From contig JBEVEP010000390.1 of NCBI GenBank assembly GCA_040512755.1, forward strand, positions 1 through 13,113: a stretch of DNA of 13,113 nt. The letters are read 5' to 3'. The notes under the pieces are model-generated. The model did no database searches. It was not told the DNA's origin and saw nothing but the letters and a program-made list of their open reading frames with translations. The DNA comes from JBEVEP01 sp040512755 (GTDB lineage: Bacteria; Pseudomonadota; Alphaproteobacteria; Rhizobiales; Rhizobiaceae). The stretch's first letter is position 1; every line of letters begins with the position of its first letter. The position numbers and the translations under genes were made by a program. Shown piece by piece: positions 1-12,865 of this stretch.

Positions 1-71
1 CCCGAGCCTGTACTAACCTCGTGACGGCGATGTGATTTTGCGCCTTGCGGCCGAGGAACTATCTAAGGCCC

Positions 72-1313
72 ATGAAAGACAGTAAGGATGGGAGTTCACA
101 AAGGGCGGCCGGCGACTTCGCCGTCCGCGGCGCCGCCAGTATCGGCGCGTTCACCGAAAGCGAATGGGCCGGCCTTGCGGGTACATCGCGCGAAGATTTC
201 GAAAACGGGTATAACCCATTCCTTTCATTTTCTTTCTTGAGTGCACTGGAGGAGTCCGGCTGCGCCATTGGCCGGACCGGCTGGCAGGGACACCATTTGC
301 GTTTGGAGGTGCCAGACGGCACGCTGCTCGGCGCCGTGCCTTGCTATGTCAAGTCGCATAGCCAGGGCGAATATGTTTTCGATCACGGCTGGGCCGATGC
401 ATTCGAACGCGCCGGCGGCCGCTATTATCCCAAACTGCAGGTTTCTGTTCCCTTCACGCCCGTGACCGGTCCCCGCCTGCTCCACCGACGAAACAGTATC
501 GACCAGGATGTGCTGAAGGCTGCGCTGGCTTCGGGCCTGAAGGCCGTGACGGACCGTCTTGGCGTTTCGTCAGCGCACGTGACTTTCGCACAGCCACCGG
601 ACATGGCAGCACTGGCGAACGCCGGATTTCTGCGCCGAACGGACCAGCAGTTCCACTTTTTCAATGAAAACTACGGGAGCTACGAAGACTTTCTGTCCAC
701 GCTGGCATCCCGCAAGCGCAAAGCCCTGAAAAGGGAACGGCGCGAGGCGCTGGCCGACGGCATCACCATCGACTGGTTGACCGGAAGCGACCTCACCGAG
801 TCTGTGTTGGACGACTTCTTCGCCTTTTACATGGATACCGGCGGCCGGAAATGGGGACGCCCCTACCTCAATCGGCGCTTCTTCTCGCTGGTCGGAGAAC
901 GGATGCGAGACGACATCCTGCTGGTGATGGCGAAGCGGGCGGGCCGCTACATCGCCGGAGCGATCAACTTCATCGGTTCCGATGCACTCTACGGCCGGAA
1001 CTGGGGGTGCATCGAGGACCACCCCTTCCTTCATTTCGAGGTCTGCTATCATCAGGCTATCGACTTCGCCATACACAGGAAGCTGAGGACCGTCGAAGCG
1101 GGCGCGCAAGGTGAGCACAAGCTGGCGCGGGGCTACATGCCGGTGACCATGCAGTCCGCCCACTACATTGCCCATCCCGGATTGAGGAAAGCGATCGCGG
1201 ACTATCTTCAGCACGAGCGGCGCGACGTCGCGCATGTCGGAGAATATCTCGAAAGGCACGGCCCATTCCGGCGCGGACCGCTTCAGGCCGATGATGAGCC
1301 CTTGAAGGAATAA
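72..1313 (+). CDS. FemAB-like / DUF482 (COG3146) predicted N-acyltransferase
   Basis: The protein is 413 aa from the ATG at 72. It resembles the FemAB-like family PF04339/COG3146, predicted GNAT-fold acyltransferases related to peptidoglycan cross-bridge enzymes; the substrate is unknown. Family-like features are an N-terminal stretch with NPFLSFSFLSALEESG, a basic SRKRKALKRERREA segment in the middle, and a C-terminal block with LYGRNWGC, HFEVCYHQAIDFA and GAQGEHKLARGYMPV (E348-H349-K350), followed by a helix ending in QHERRDV. No signal peptide or membrane segment is visible, so it is probably cytoplasmic. Start choice is uncertain: ATG 72 has TAAGG only 3 nt upstream, while an in-frame TTG at 45 would add nine residues, and conserved sequence begins well after both. 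It stands 165 nt before the HIT gene on the same strand. The upstream promoter would lie mostly outside the window. Family is fairly sure; function is open. Confidence 0.85.
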   Translation: MKDSKDGSSQRAAGDFAVRGAASIGAFTESEWAGLAGTSREDFENGYNPFLSFSFLSALEESGCAIGRTGWQGHHLRLEVPDGTLLGAVPCYVKSHSQGEYVFDHGWADAFERAGGRYYPKLQVSVPFTPVTGPRLLHRRNSIDQDVLKAALASGLKAVTDRLGVSSAHVTFAQPPDMAALANAGFLRRTDQQFHFFNENYGSYEDFLSTLASRKRKALKRERREALADGITIDWLTGSDLTESVLDDFFAFYMDTGGRKWGRPYLNRRFFSLVGERMRDDILLVMAKRAGRYIAGAINFIGSDALYGRNWGCIEDHPFLHFEVCYHQAIDFAIHRKLRTVEAGAQGEHKLARGYMPVTMQSAHYIAHPGLRKAIADYLQHERRDVAHVGEYLERHGPFRRGPLQADDEPLKE

Positions 1314-1421
1314 CCCGGCTCGGCGCCCAGCCCTTCTGCCATGCAGCAAGGCATTGCGTCTTTGCATTATCCATTCCCGAGACCGGATATTCGTGCAGTT
1401 CCGAACGTCGCCCATGCCGGG

Positions 1422-1450
1422 TTGACGGCAACGGGATCGACCGAGACTAT
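1422..1450 (+). promoter_or_regulatory. Candidate sigma-70 promoter for the HIT gene
   Basis: TTGACG at 1422-1427 matches the -35 consensus in five of six positions. Seventeen bases later comes GACTAT (1445-1450), close to the rhizobial -10 form CTATAT; an overlapping TATACT at 1448-1453 is a better hexamer but would give a 20-nt spacer. Transcription would begin near 1457, about 20 nt before the HIT start codon. The site lies in the 165-nt gap after the FemAB-like gene, which suggests the HIT gene can be transcribed on its own. Assigned by eye. Confidence 0.45.
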
Positions 1451-1478
1451 ACTCGGATCGCATGCTTACGAGGTGATG

Positions 1479-1910
1479 ATGACTACTCCCGCCTACGACA
1501 ACAGCAATGTTTTCGCCAAGATCCTGCGTGGTGAACTGCCGGCGCATAAGCTCTACGAGGACGCCGACACGCTCGTGGTGATGGACATCATGCCGCGCGG
1601 CGAAGGCCACTGCCTCGTGATGCCGAAGAGTCCGGCACGCAACATTCTCGACATAGACACGCAGAGCCTCGCCGCCGTGATCGCCACGACCCAGAAGATT
1701 GCCCGCGCCGTGGTGAAGGCTTTTCAGGCCGACGGGGTGACGATCCAGCAGTTCAATGAACGGGCTGGCGGCCAGGAGGTTTTCCACCTCCATGTGCATG
1801 TCATGCCGCGCTTCGCGGGCGTCGCCCTGAAGCCCCCTGCCGGGCCGATCGAAAAGCCGGAAGTTCTCGCGGCAAATGCCACGAAAATCAGAACGGCGCT
1901 CAGCCGATAG
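1479..1910 (+). CDS. HIT-family (histidine triad) nucleotide hydrolase/transferase
   Basis: A 143-aa protein from ATG 1479, typical for the Hint/HIT branch. The hallmark HxHxH triad is at H103-L-H105-V-H107 in FHLHVHVMPRF. It follows the family pattern QQFNERAGGQEVFH, in which an Asn and a Gly/Gln-rich loop hold the nucleotide phosphate. By family knowledge the middle His (H105) forms the covalent AMP intermediate, and members hydrolyse adenosine phosphoramidates or related nucleotides; the true substrate here is not evident. The N-terminus NVFAKILRGELPAHKLYED is also family-typical. The start at 1479 is chosen because ACGAGG (1468-1473) lies 5 nt before it. ATG 1476 is nearly as good, and the open frame back to 1341 is not HIT-like. 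The gene converges on the toxin-antitoxin cassette. Family assignment is firm. Confidence 0.93.
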   Translation: MTTPAYDNSNVFAKILRGELPAHKLYEDADTLVVMDIMPRGEGHCLVMPKSPARNILDIDTQSLAAVIATTQKIARAVVKAFQADGVTIQQFNERAGGQEVFHLHVHVMPRFAGVALKPPAGPIEKPEVLAANATKIRTALSR

Positions 1911-1932
1911 CTGAGAACCCGCGCCTTTCAGC

Positions 1933-1962
1933 AAAAAAGCCGCCGATTGCGCCAGGCAGCTT
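1933..1962 (-). terminator. Intrinsic terminator of the toxin-antitoxin cassette
   Basis: Read on the minus strand, AAGCTGCC (1962-1955) and GGCGGCTT (1944-1937) form an 8-bp stem with one G-U pair and a 10-nt loop. The stem runs into a T tract (complement of the six A at 1933-1938). It starts 26 nt after the antitoxin stop. On the plus strand the stem has a C-A mismatch and only a short T run, so it would be a poor terminator for the HIT gene, although some bidirectional action is possible. Confidence 0.65.
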
Positions 1963-1988
1963 TGATCGTATAGCCCCTCCGTCGTCGA

Positions 1989-2273
1989 CTATGCGGCGGG
2001 CTGAAAGGTGATCTTGACGCCAAGGGCTGTCGTGATTTTCTGCACGGTCTCATAGCGAAGCTTGGAGCCGGGTTTCAAAGCCTTGTACAAGCTCTCTCGC
2101 CCCAGACCAGCCTTTTTCGCAATTTCGGCCATGCCGCGAGCTTTAGCGATCTTTCCAAGGGCAGCAACGAACAATTCAGGGTCGTTCTCTTCAAGAACAG
2201 CTGTTAGATATTCGGCAATAGTTTCATCGTCGACGAGGTAATCGGCCGTGTCATACGCAGAGAATTCAATCAT
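1989..2273 (-). CDS. HI1420-family (HigA-like) addiction-module antitoxin, HTH protein
   Basis: A 94-aa protein resembling the addiction-module antidote family TIGR02684/COG3636. The N-terminus (EFSAYDTADYLVDDETIAEYL, with ENDPELFVAALG after it) matches the family's usual opening. Residues about 42-90 form an XRE/Cro-type helix-turn-helix: GMAEIAKKAGLGRESLYKAL, then LRYETVQKITTALGVKITF. Such proteins bind and neutralise the partner RelE/HigB-like toxin and repress their own promoter. Its ATG overlaps the toxin's ancestral TGA stop as ATGA (2273-2270), so translation was probably coupled. An AGGAAA at 2288-2283, 9 nt upstream and inside the toxin gene, could serve as ribosome-binding site. The reading frame is intact even though the toxin is broken. 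GC content is lower than in the polymerase genes (26 of 60 bases at 2161-2220), which suggests acquired DNA. Confidence 0.92.
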   Translation of the reverse strand: MIEFSAYDTADYLVDDETIAEYLTAVLEENDPELFVAALGKIAKARGMAEIAKKAGLGRESLYKALKPGSKLRYETVQKITTALGVKITFQPAA

Positions 2274-2574
2274 GATCGTTGCTTTCCTATCTCTTTAGCT
2301 ATGGAAAGGGCGAGTTTGATATCTTTCTTTTGGCTCGACTTGTCGCCTCCGATGAGGAGCAAATACACGACATCACCTTGCCTTTGTAGTAGATGCGATA
2401 ACCGGGACCGCAGTGGATCCTCATTTCGGAAACGCCTTCTCCGACTGGTCCGCAATCGCCGAAGTTCCCTGCCTCGGCCATATCCAGTCGCGTCACGATT
2501 CGAGCGACAGCCCTCTTGTCCTTGAGACCCGTAAGCCACGCCTCGAACCTATCCGTTTTGACAAGTTCAATCAT
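2270..2574 (-). pseudogene. HI1419-family RelE/HigB-like toxin, frameshifted
   Basis: The first 64 codons from ATG 2574 encode a normal start of the RelE/ParE-type toxin family TIGR02683: MIELVKTDRFEAWLTGLKD through EMRIHCGPGYRIYYK. The frame then runs into 27 unrelated residues and a TAG at 2301-2299. The rest of the family sequence lies in another frame, beginning RQGDVVYLLLIGGDKSS and ending AKEIGKQRS with TGA at 2272-2270. Joining the frames at AAA-GGC (about 2385-2380) gives a 101-aa protein, the usual length, so one base has most simply been lost there (for example AAACGG to AAAGG). The lost part carries the conserved C-terminal strand and the K/D-rich helix, so the toxin is probably inactive. 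A sequencing error or a -1 ribosomal slip are alternatives. No clear ribosome-binding site precedes the ATG. Confidence 0.85.
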
Positions 2575-2577
2575 GTT

Positions 2578-2606
2578 ATCTTGTATCCATATGGATACTC
2601 TGTCAA
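2578..2606 (-). promoter_or_regulatory. Promoter of the toxin-antitoxin cassette
   Basis: On the minus strand a perfect TTGACA -35 box sits at 2606-2601. Seventeen bases later CAAGAT (2583-2578) is the best-placed -10 hexamer, though AAGATA one base on is possible. Transcription would begin at or within a few bases of the toxin ATG (2574-2572), so the message would be leaderless or nearly so. This fits the lack of a Shine-Dalgarno sequence. The spacer is filled by a perfect palindrome, listed separately. Confidence 0.65.
2583..2598. promoter_or_regulatory. Palindromic operator GTATCCATATGGATAC
   Basis: A perfect 16-bp palindrome lies between the -35 and -10 boxes of the toxin-antitoxin promoter. 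HTH antitoxins of HigA/HI1420 type usually repress their own operon by binding such an inverted repeat over the promoter. The position makes this the likely operator for the antitoxin encoded at 1989-2273. Symmetry and position are seen directly; the binding is inferred. Confidence 0.7.
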
Positions 2607-2627
2607 CTTGAAATCAGTGGCTGGCAA

Positions 2628-2733
2628 GTGCATGTCGCCCAAAAGTGCGCAGCGGTTTTGGGATAACGACATGCACAAGTAAATAGCTTAAAGCCCGTCG
2701 CATGAATCCGTTTCGGCGCGACGGGCCTTTAAG
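2628..2733. repeat. RIME-like intergenic element: two large tandem hairpins
   Basis: The first hairpin pairs GTGCATGTCG (2628-2637) with CGACATGCAC (2667-2676), and inside it CCCAAAA (2638-2644) with TTTTGGG (2656-2662), with a four-base ATAA bulge. The second pairs CTTAAAGCCCGTCGC (2687-2701) with GCGACGGGCCTTTAAG (2718-2733), with one bulged base. The total is 106 bp. Size and two-palindrome layout agree with the Rhizobium-specific intergenic mosaic element RIME1 (described as about 108 bp with two large palindromes), and the wording resembles a repeat I remember from many rhizobial intergenic regions; I could not align it. It separates the rpoC terminator from the toxin-antitoxin promoter. 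It encodes no protein. Confidence 0.7.
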
Positions 2734-2787
2734 GAGGGGCAAAGCCTGTCAACAGGATGCGGCAAGCCGACCAGCGAACTACTCTGC

Positions 2788-2816
2788 AAAAAAGCCGCCG
2801 GGGTCGCCGGCGGCTT
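2788..2816 (-). terminator. Intrinsic terminator after rpoC
   Basis: On the minus strand AAGCCGCCGG (2816-2807) and CCGGCGGCTT (2801-2792) make a perfect 10-bp stem with a 5-nt loop, running into a tract of six T (2793-2788). It begins 21 nt past the rpoC stop codon and should end the rpoBC transcript before the RIME-like repeat and the toxin-antitoxin cassette. Confidence 0.88.
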
Positions 2817-2837
2817 CGTTTGACTTCTCGGCCGCTG

Positions 2838-7034
<4,197 letters not shown>

Positions 7035-7218
7035 GCCGTTCTCCTTTACGGGGTCAAACGACCCCTTCTCGAAACCTCAAGGGCATTCTGCCCTTTGGCG
7101 ACCCGTCTCAGCCGGCGCAACGCGCCCCACCTGCCGGGTCCATTGATCGGCCGCGTGCCGGCCAATGAATTGGGTAGCAGCGCCGCAAAGGAGCGATTCC
7201 TTCGCGGCGCGCGGTGCC
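7035..7218 (-). other. rpoB-rpoC spacer with three hairpins, no gene
   Basis: This 184-nt spacer is long for a gene pair that is often closely spaced. It contains GGGGTC-4 nt-GACCCC (7050-7065), which ends 3 nt before the rpoC Shine-Dalgarno AAGGAG (7046-7041) on the minus strand. A second hairpin is AAGGGCA-3 nt-TGCCCTT (7079-7095), and a third, bulged one pairs CATTG/CGGCC with GGCCAATG (about 7141-7167). None is followed by a T tract on the minus strand, so these are not terminators. They could be RNA processing sites or shape rpoC translation. No promoter or ORF is convincing. Confidence 0.5.
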
Positions 7219-11355
<4,137 letters not shown>

Positions 11356-11557
11356 CGTCGCTCCTTGGCTAGCTCTCTTGGGGCGCGCCCCGCCGGGCTC
11401 GCCTTGCAACTCATGACCGCCGCAACCGGCGGTCCATCCAAAACGGGAGAAAACCCGTTTCCTGAGAGCCGCTTTCGGCTCTCGGGAAAGAGGTTCTCGT
11501 ACCAATCGAACCGCGAAACCGGCAGACGGCATCGCCGTCCGCCGGTAGCGCGCATGC
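11356..11557 (-). promoter_or_regulatory. rplL-rpoB spacer with hairpin array
   Basis: The 202 nt between rplL and rpoB carry no gene. Besides the rplL-proximal hairpin listed separately, perfect or near-perfect inverted repeats are GAGAGCCG-CTTT-CGGCTCTC (11464-11483, extendable outwards), AAACGGG-6 nt-CCCGTTT (11441-11460), GACCGCCG-CAAC-CGGCGGTC (11415-11434) and the 12-bp palindrome GGGGCGCGCCCC (11380-11391). In E. coli this spacer holds a partial terminator and an RNase III site that set the rpl:rpo expression ratio; a similar role here is inferred. No strong promoter is visible. Confidence 0.5.
11516..11545 (-). terminator. Candidate attenuator hairpin between rplL and rpoB
   Basis: On the minus strand CCGGCGGACGGC (11545-11534) and GCCGTCTGCCGG (11530-11519) pair over 12 bp with one G-U pair and a 3-nt loop. 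The stem starts 12 nt after the rplL stop. It is followed by only three T (11518-11516) and then CGCGG, so termination should be incomplete. That is what an attenuator needs to let a fraction of transcripts continue into rpoBC. Confidence 0.55.
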
Positions 11558-11938
11558 TTACTTCAGGTCGACCTTGGCGCCGGCTGCTTCGAGCTGGGCC
11601 TTGATCTTCTCGGCGTCGGCCTTGGAAGCGCCTTCCTTGACCGGCTTCGGAGCGCCTTCAACCAGGTCCTTGGCTTCCTTGAGGCCGAGACCGGTGATGG
11701 CGCGGACTTCCTTGATCACGTTGATCTTCTGGGCGCCGGCATCGGTGAGGATGACGTCGAATTCGGTCTTTTCCTCGACCGGAGCAGCAGCAGCGCCACC
11801 AGCGCCACCGGCGGCAGCAACGGCCACCGGAGCAGCGGCGGAAACGCCCCACTTTTCTTCCAGAAGCTTCGACAACTCAGCCGCCTCGAGGACGGTGAGG
11901 CTCGACAGGTCGTCTACGATCTTTGCGAGATCAGCCAT
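11558..11938 (-). CDS. rplL: 50S ribosomal protein L7/L12
   Basis: A 126-aa L7/L12. Residues 1-33 (ADLAKIVDDLSSLTVLEAAE and following) are the N-terminal dimerisation and L10-binding region. Residues about 34-55 form the flexible Ala/Gly/Val/Pro hinge (APVAVAAAGGAGGAAAAP). The C-terminal domain carries the family sequence EKTEFDVIL, then KINVIKEVRAITGLGLKEAK, then DLVEGAPKPVKEG, which contacts translational GTPases. Multiple dimers attach to L10 as the ribosomal stalk. ATG 11938 is preceded by AAGGA at 11951-11947 with an 8-nt gap. It lies 54 nt after rplJ and is surely in the same operon. It is followed by a 12-bp hairpin that may attenuate read-through into rpoB. Intact and certain. Confidence 0.99.
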   Translation of the reverse strand: MADLAKIVDDLSSLTVLEAAELSKLLEEKWGVSAAAPVAVAAAGGAGGAAAAPVEEKTEFDVILTDAGAQKINVIKEVRAITGLGLKEAKDLVEGAPKPVKEGASKADAEKIKAQLEAAGAKVDLK

Positions 11939-11992
11939 TTTTCATTTCCTTCAAAAGTTCGAACACATGTTTGGTGACAGCGAGGAACGGCC

Positions 11993-12511
11993 TCATGCCG
12001 CCTCGTCCTTCCGGGCATAGGCGCCGAAAACGCGGGCAAGCTGAGCTGCCGGGGCGTTGACGACCTGGGCGATCCGGGTTGCCGGCGTGACGATCATGCC
12101 GACGATCTTGGCGCGCAGCTCGTCGAGCGACGGTAGGGTGGCAAGAGCCTTCACACCATCAGCATCGAGAGCGGTCGCCCCCATTGCGCCACCGAGAATG
12201 ACAAGCTTGTCATTCGCCTTGGCGAAATCGGACGCGACCTTCGGCGCCGCAACCGGATCGTCCGAGTAAGCAATCAGGGTCTGTCCCTTGAACAGAACCT
12301 GCATGCGCTCGGAATCCGTGCCCTGAAGAGCGATTTTGGCGAGACGGTTCTTCGCGACTTTGACGGTTCCACCGGCAGCGCGCATTTTTGACCGAAGGTC
12401 ATTCATTTGCGCGACGGTGATTCCGGCGTAGTGGGCCACGACGACTGAACCAGCGTTTGAGAACGCCTCATTCAGGCCCGTGACGAGTTCGCGTTTTTCC
12501 GCTCTGTCCAC
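11993..12511 (-). CDS. rplJ: 50S ribosomal protein L10
   Basis: A 172-aa L10, typical of rhizobia (DRAEKRELVTGLNEAFSNAG at the N-terminus, KVAKNRLAKIALQGT and FKGQTLIAYSDDPVAAPKV in the middle, QLARVFGAYARKDEAA at the C-terminus). L10 binds 23S rRNA near the GTPase centre and carries the L7/L12 dimers on its C-terminal helix. The start codon is GTG at 12511, with GGAG at 12522-12519 at a 7-nt gap. No in-frame ATG near the N-terminus keeps the family's opening. In other bacteria the L10-(L12)n complex binds the rplJ leader to repress its own translation; the strongly folded leader listed separately is a candidate for this. Identity is certain and the GTG start is likely. Confidence 0.98.
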   Translation of the reverse strand: MDRAEKRELVTGLNEAFSNAGSVVVAHYAGITVAQMNDLRSKMRAAGGTVKVAKNRLAKIALQGTDSERMQVLFKGQTLIAYSDDPVAAPKVASDFAKANDKLVILGGAMGATALDADGVKALATLPSLDELRAKIVGMIVTPATRIAQVVNAPAAQLARVFGAYARKDEAA

Positions 12512-12664
12512 TGCCTATCTCCAGTTGGCAGCCATCTATCCAGAATGGCTGCCGGGTTGCCTTTTGCCGGTCGGGTTATCCAGCATGTGGATCACCCGAA
12601 CGGCGCTCGAGGATCCTGTCCCCTTTCGCCACGCCGGAAGTTCCGGCGCGCAGACAAAAGGCAA
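12512..12664 (-). promoter_or_regulatory. Candidate L10 leader (rplJ 5' regulatory RNA)
   Basis: On paper the leader folds as follows. A long-range 10-bp stem, TTGCCTTTTG (12557-12566) with CAAAAGGCAA (12655-12664), closes a multiloop holding two hairpins. One hairpin is TCGGGT/ATCC with GGAT/ACCCGA (12571-12599, one internal mismatch). The other is the symmetric CGCCGGAA-G-TTCCGGCG (12632-12648). Between this module and the Shine-Dalgarno sequence lies a further 9-bp hairpin, GGCAGCCAT-9 nt-ATGGCTGCC (12527-12553), 4 nt from GGAG. The position directly before rplJ and the layout suggest the autoregulatory L10-(L12)n binding leader (Rfam L10_leader type). The pairing is seen; the function is inferred from the family. 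Confidence 0.6.
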
Positions 12665-12865
12665 ACACGGTTCGAACCTTTCATCGGAGCTTGCGCCCCT
12701 TTGTCGGGTCTTCACCCGTCTCATGCAGGCCCAATTGAATTAAGGCGAGCCGCCTGCAATCTCGGACAGGATATCCGGAGCCCTTCCGGCCTCCGGAATC
12801 CAAACCTTTCGGTTCGGAATTCTTCACCGAATCAGGCTTTTAAAGCCTGATTCGAAACTTTCACA
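12665..12865 (-). other. Distal part of rplA-rplJ spacer, structured, no gene
   Basis: Counting the leader, rplA and rplJ are 354 nt apart with no coding region. This distal half contains CGGGT-CTTC-ACCCG (12705-12718), GCAGGC with GCCTGC (12725-12757), GGATATCCGGAG with CTCCGGAATCC (12769-12801, one bulged A), and the long palindrome listed separately. A promoter for rplJL may lie here, as in E. coli, but I could not find a -35/-10 pair I would defend. Confidence 0.4.
12828..12854. repeat. 13-bp perfect inverted repeat after rplA
   Basis: CGAATCAGGCTTT (12828-12840) and AAAGCCTGATTCG (12842-12854) are exact reverse complements around a single base. As RNA this would be a 10-bp stem with a 7-nt AU-only loop, starting 11 nt after the rplA stop. 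No T tract follows on the minus strand, so it is more likely a processing, stability or pausing element than a full terminator. Confidence 0.7.

Noticed and set aside
1341..1478. Upstream extension of the HIT frame to ATG 1341
   Set aside because: The added residues are not HIT-like, and the segment contains the likely promoter at 1422-1450.
1911..1931. GCTGA...TCAGC inverted repeat after the HIT gene as a plus-strand terminator
   Set aside because: Only five base pairs, a long loop and no T tract; it is followed by A residues on the plus strand.
570..1934. 454-codon minus-strand frame opposite the FemAB-like and HIT genes
   Set aside because: It spans two convincing plus-strand genes and the gap between them, and its translation shows no family features.
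11356..11532. N-terminal extension of the rpoB frame upstream of ATG 11355
   Set aside because: The extension lies in the hairpin-rich spacer and is not RpoB-like; ATG 11355 has a good Shine-Dalgarno sequence and the normal RpoB N-terminus.
12536..12850. Small open frames on both strands in the rplA-rplJ spacer
   Set aside because: They overlap the structured leader, lack recognisable protein features and have no convincing ribosome-binding sites.
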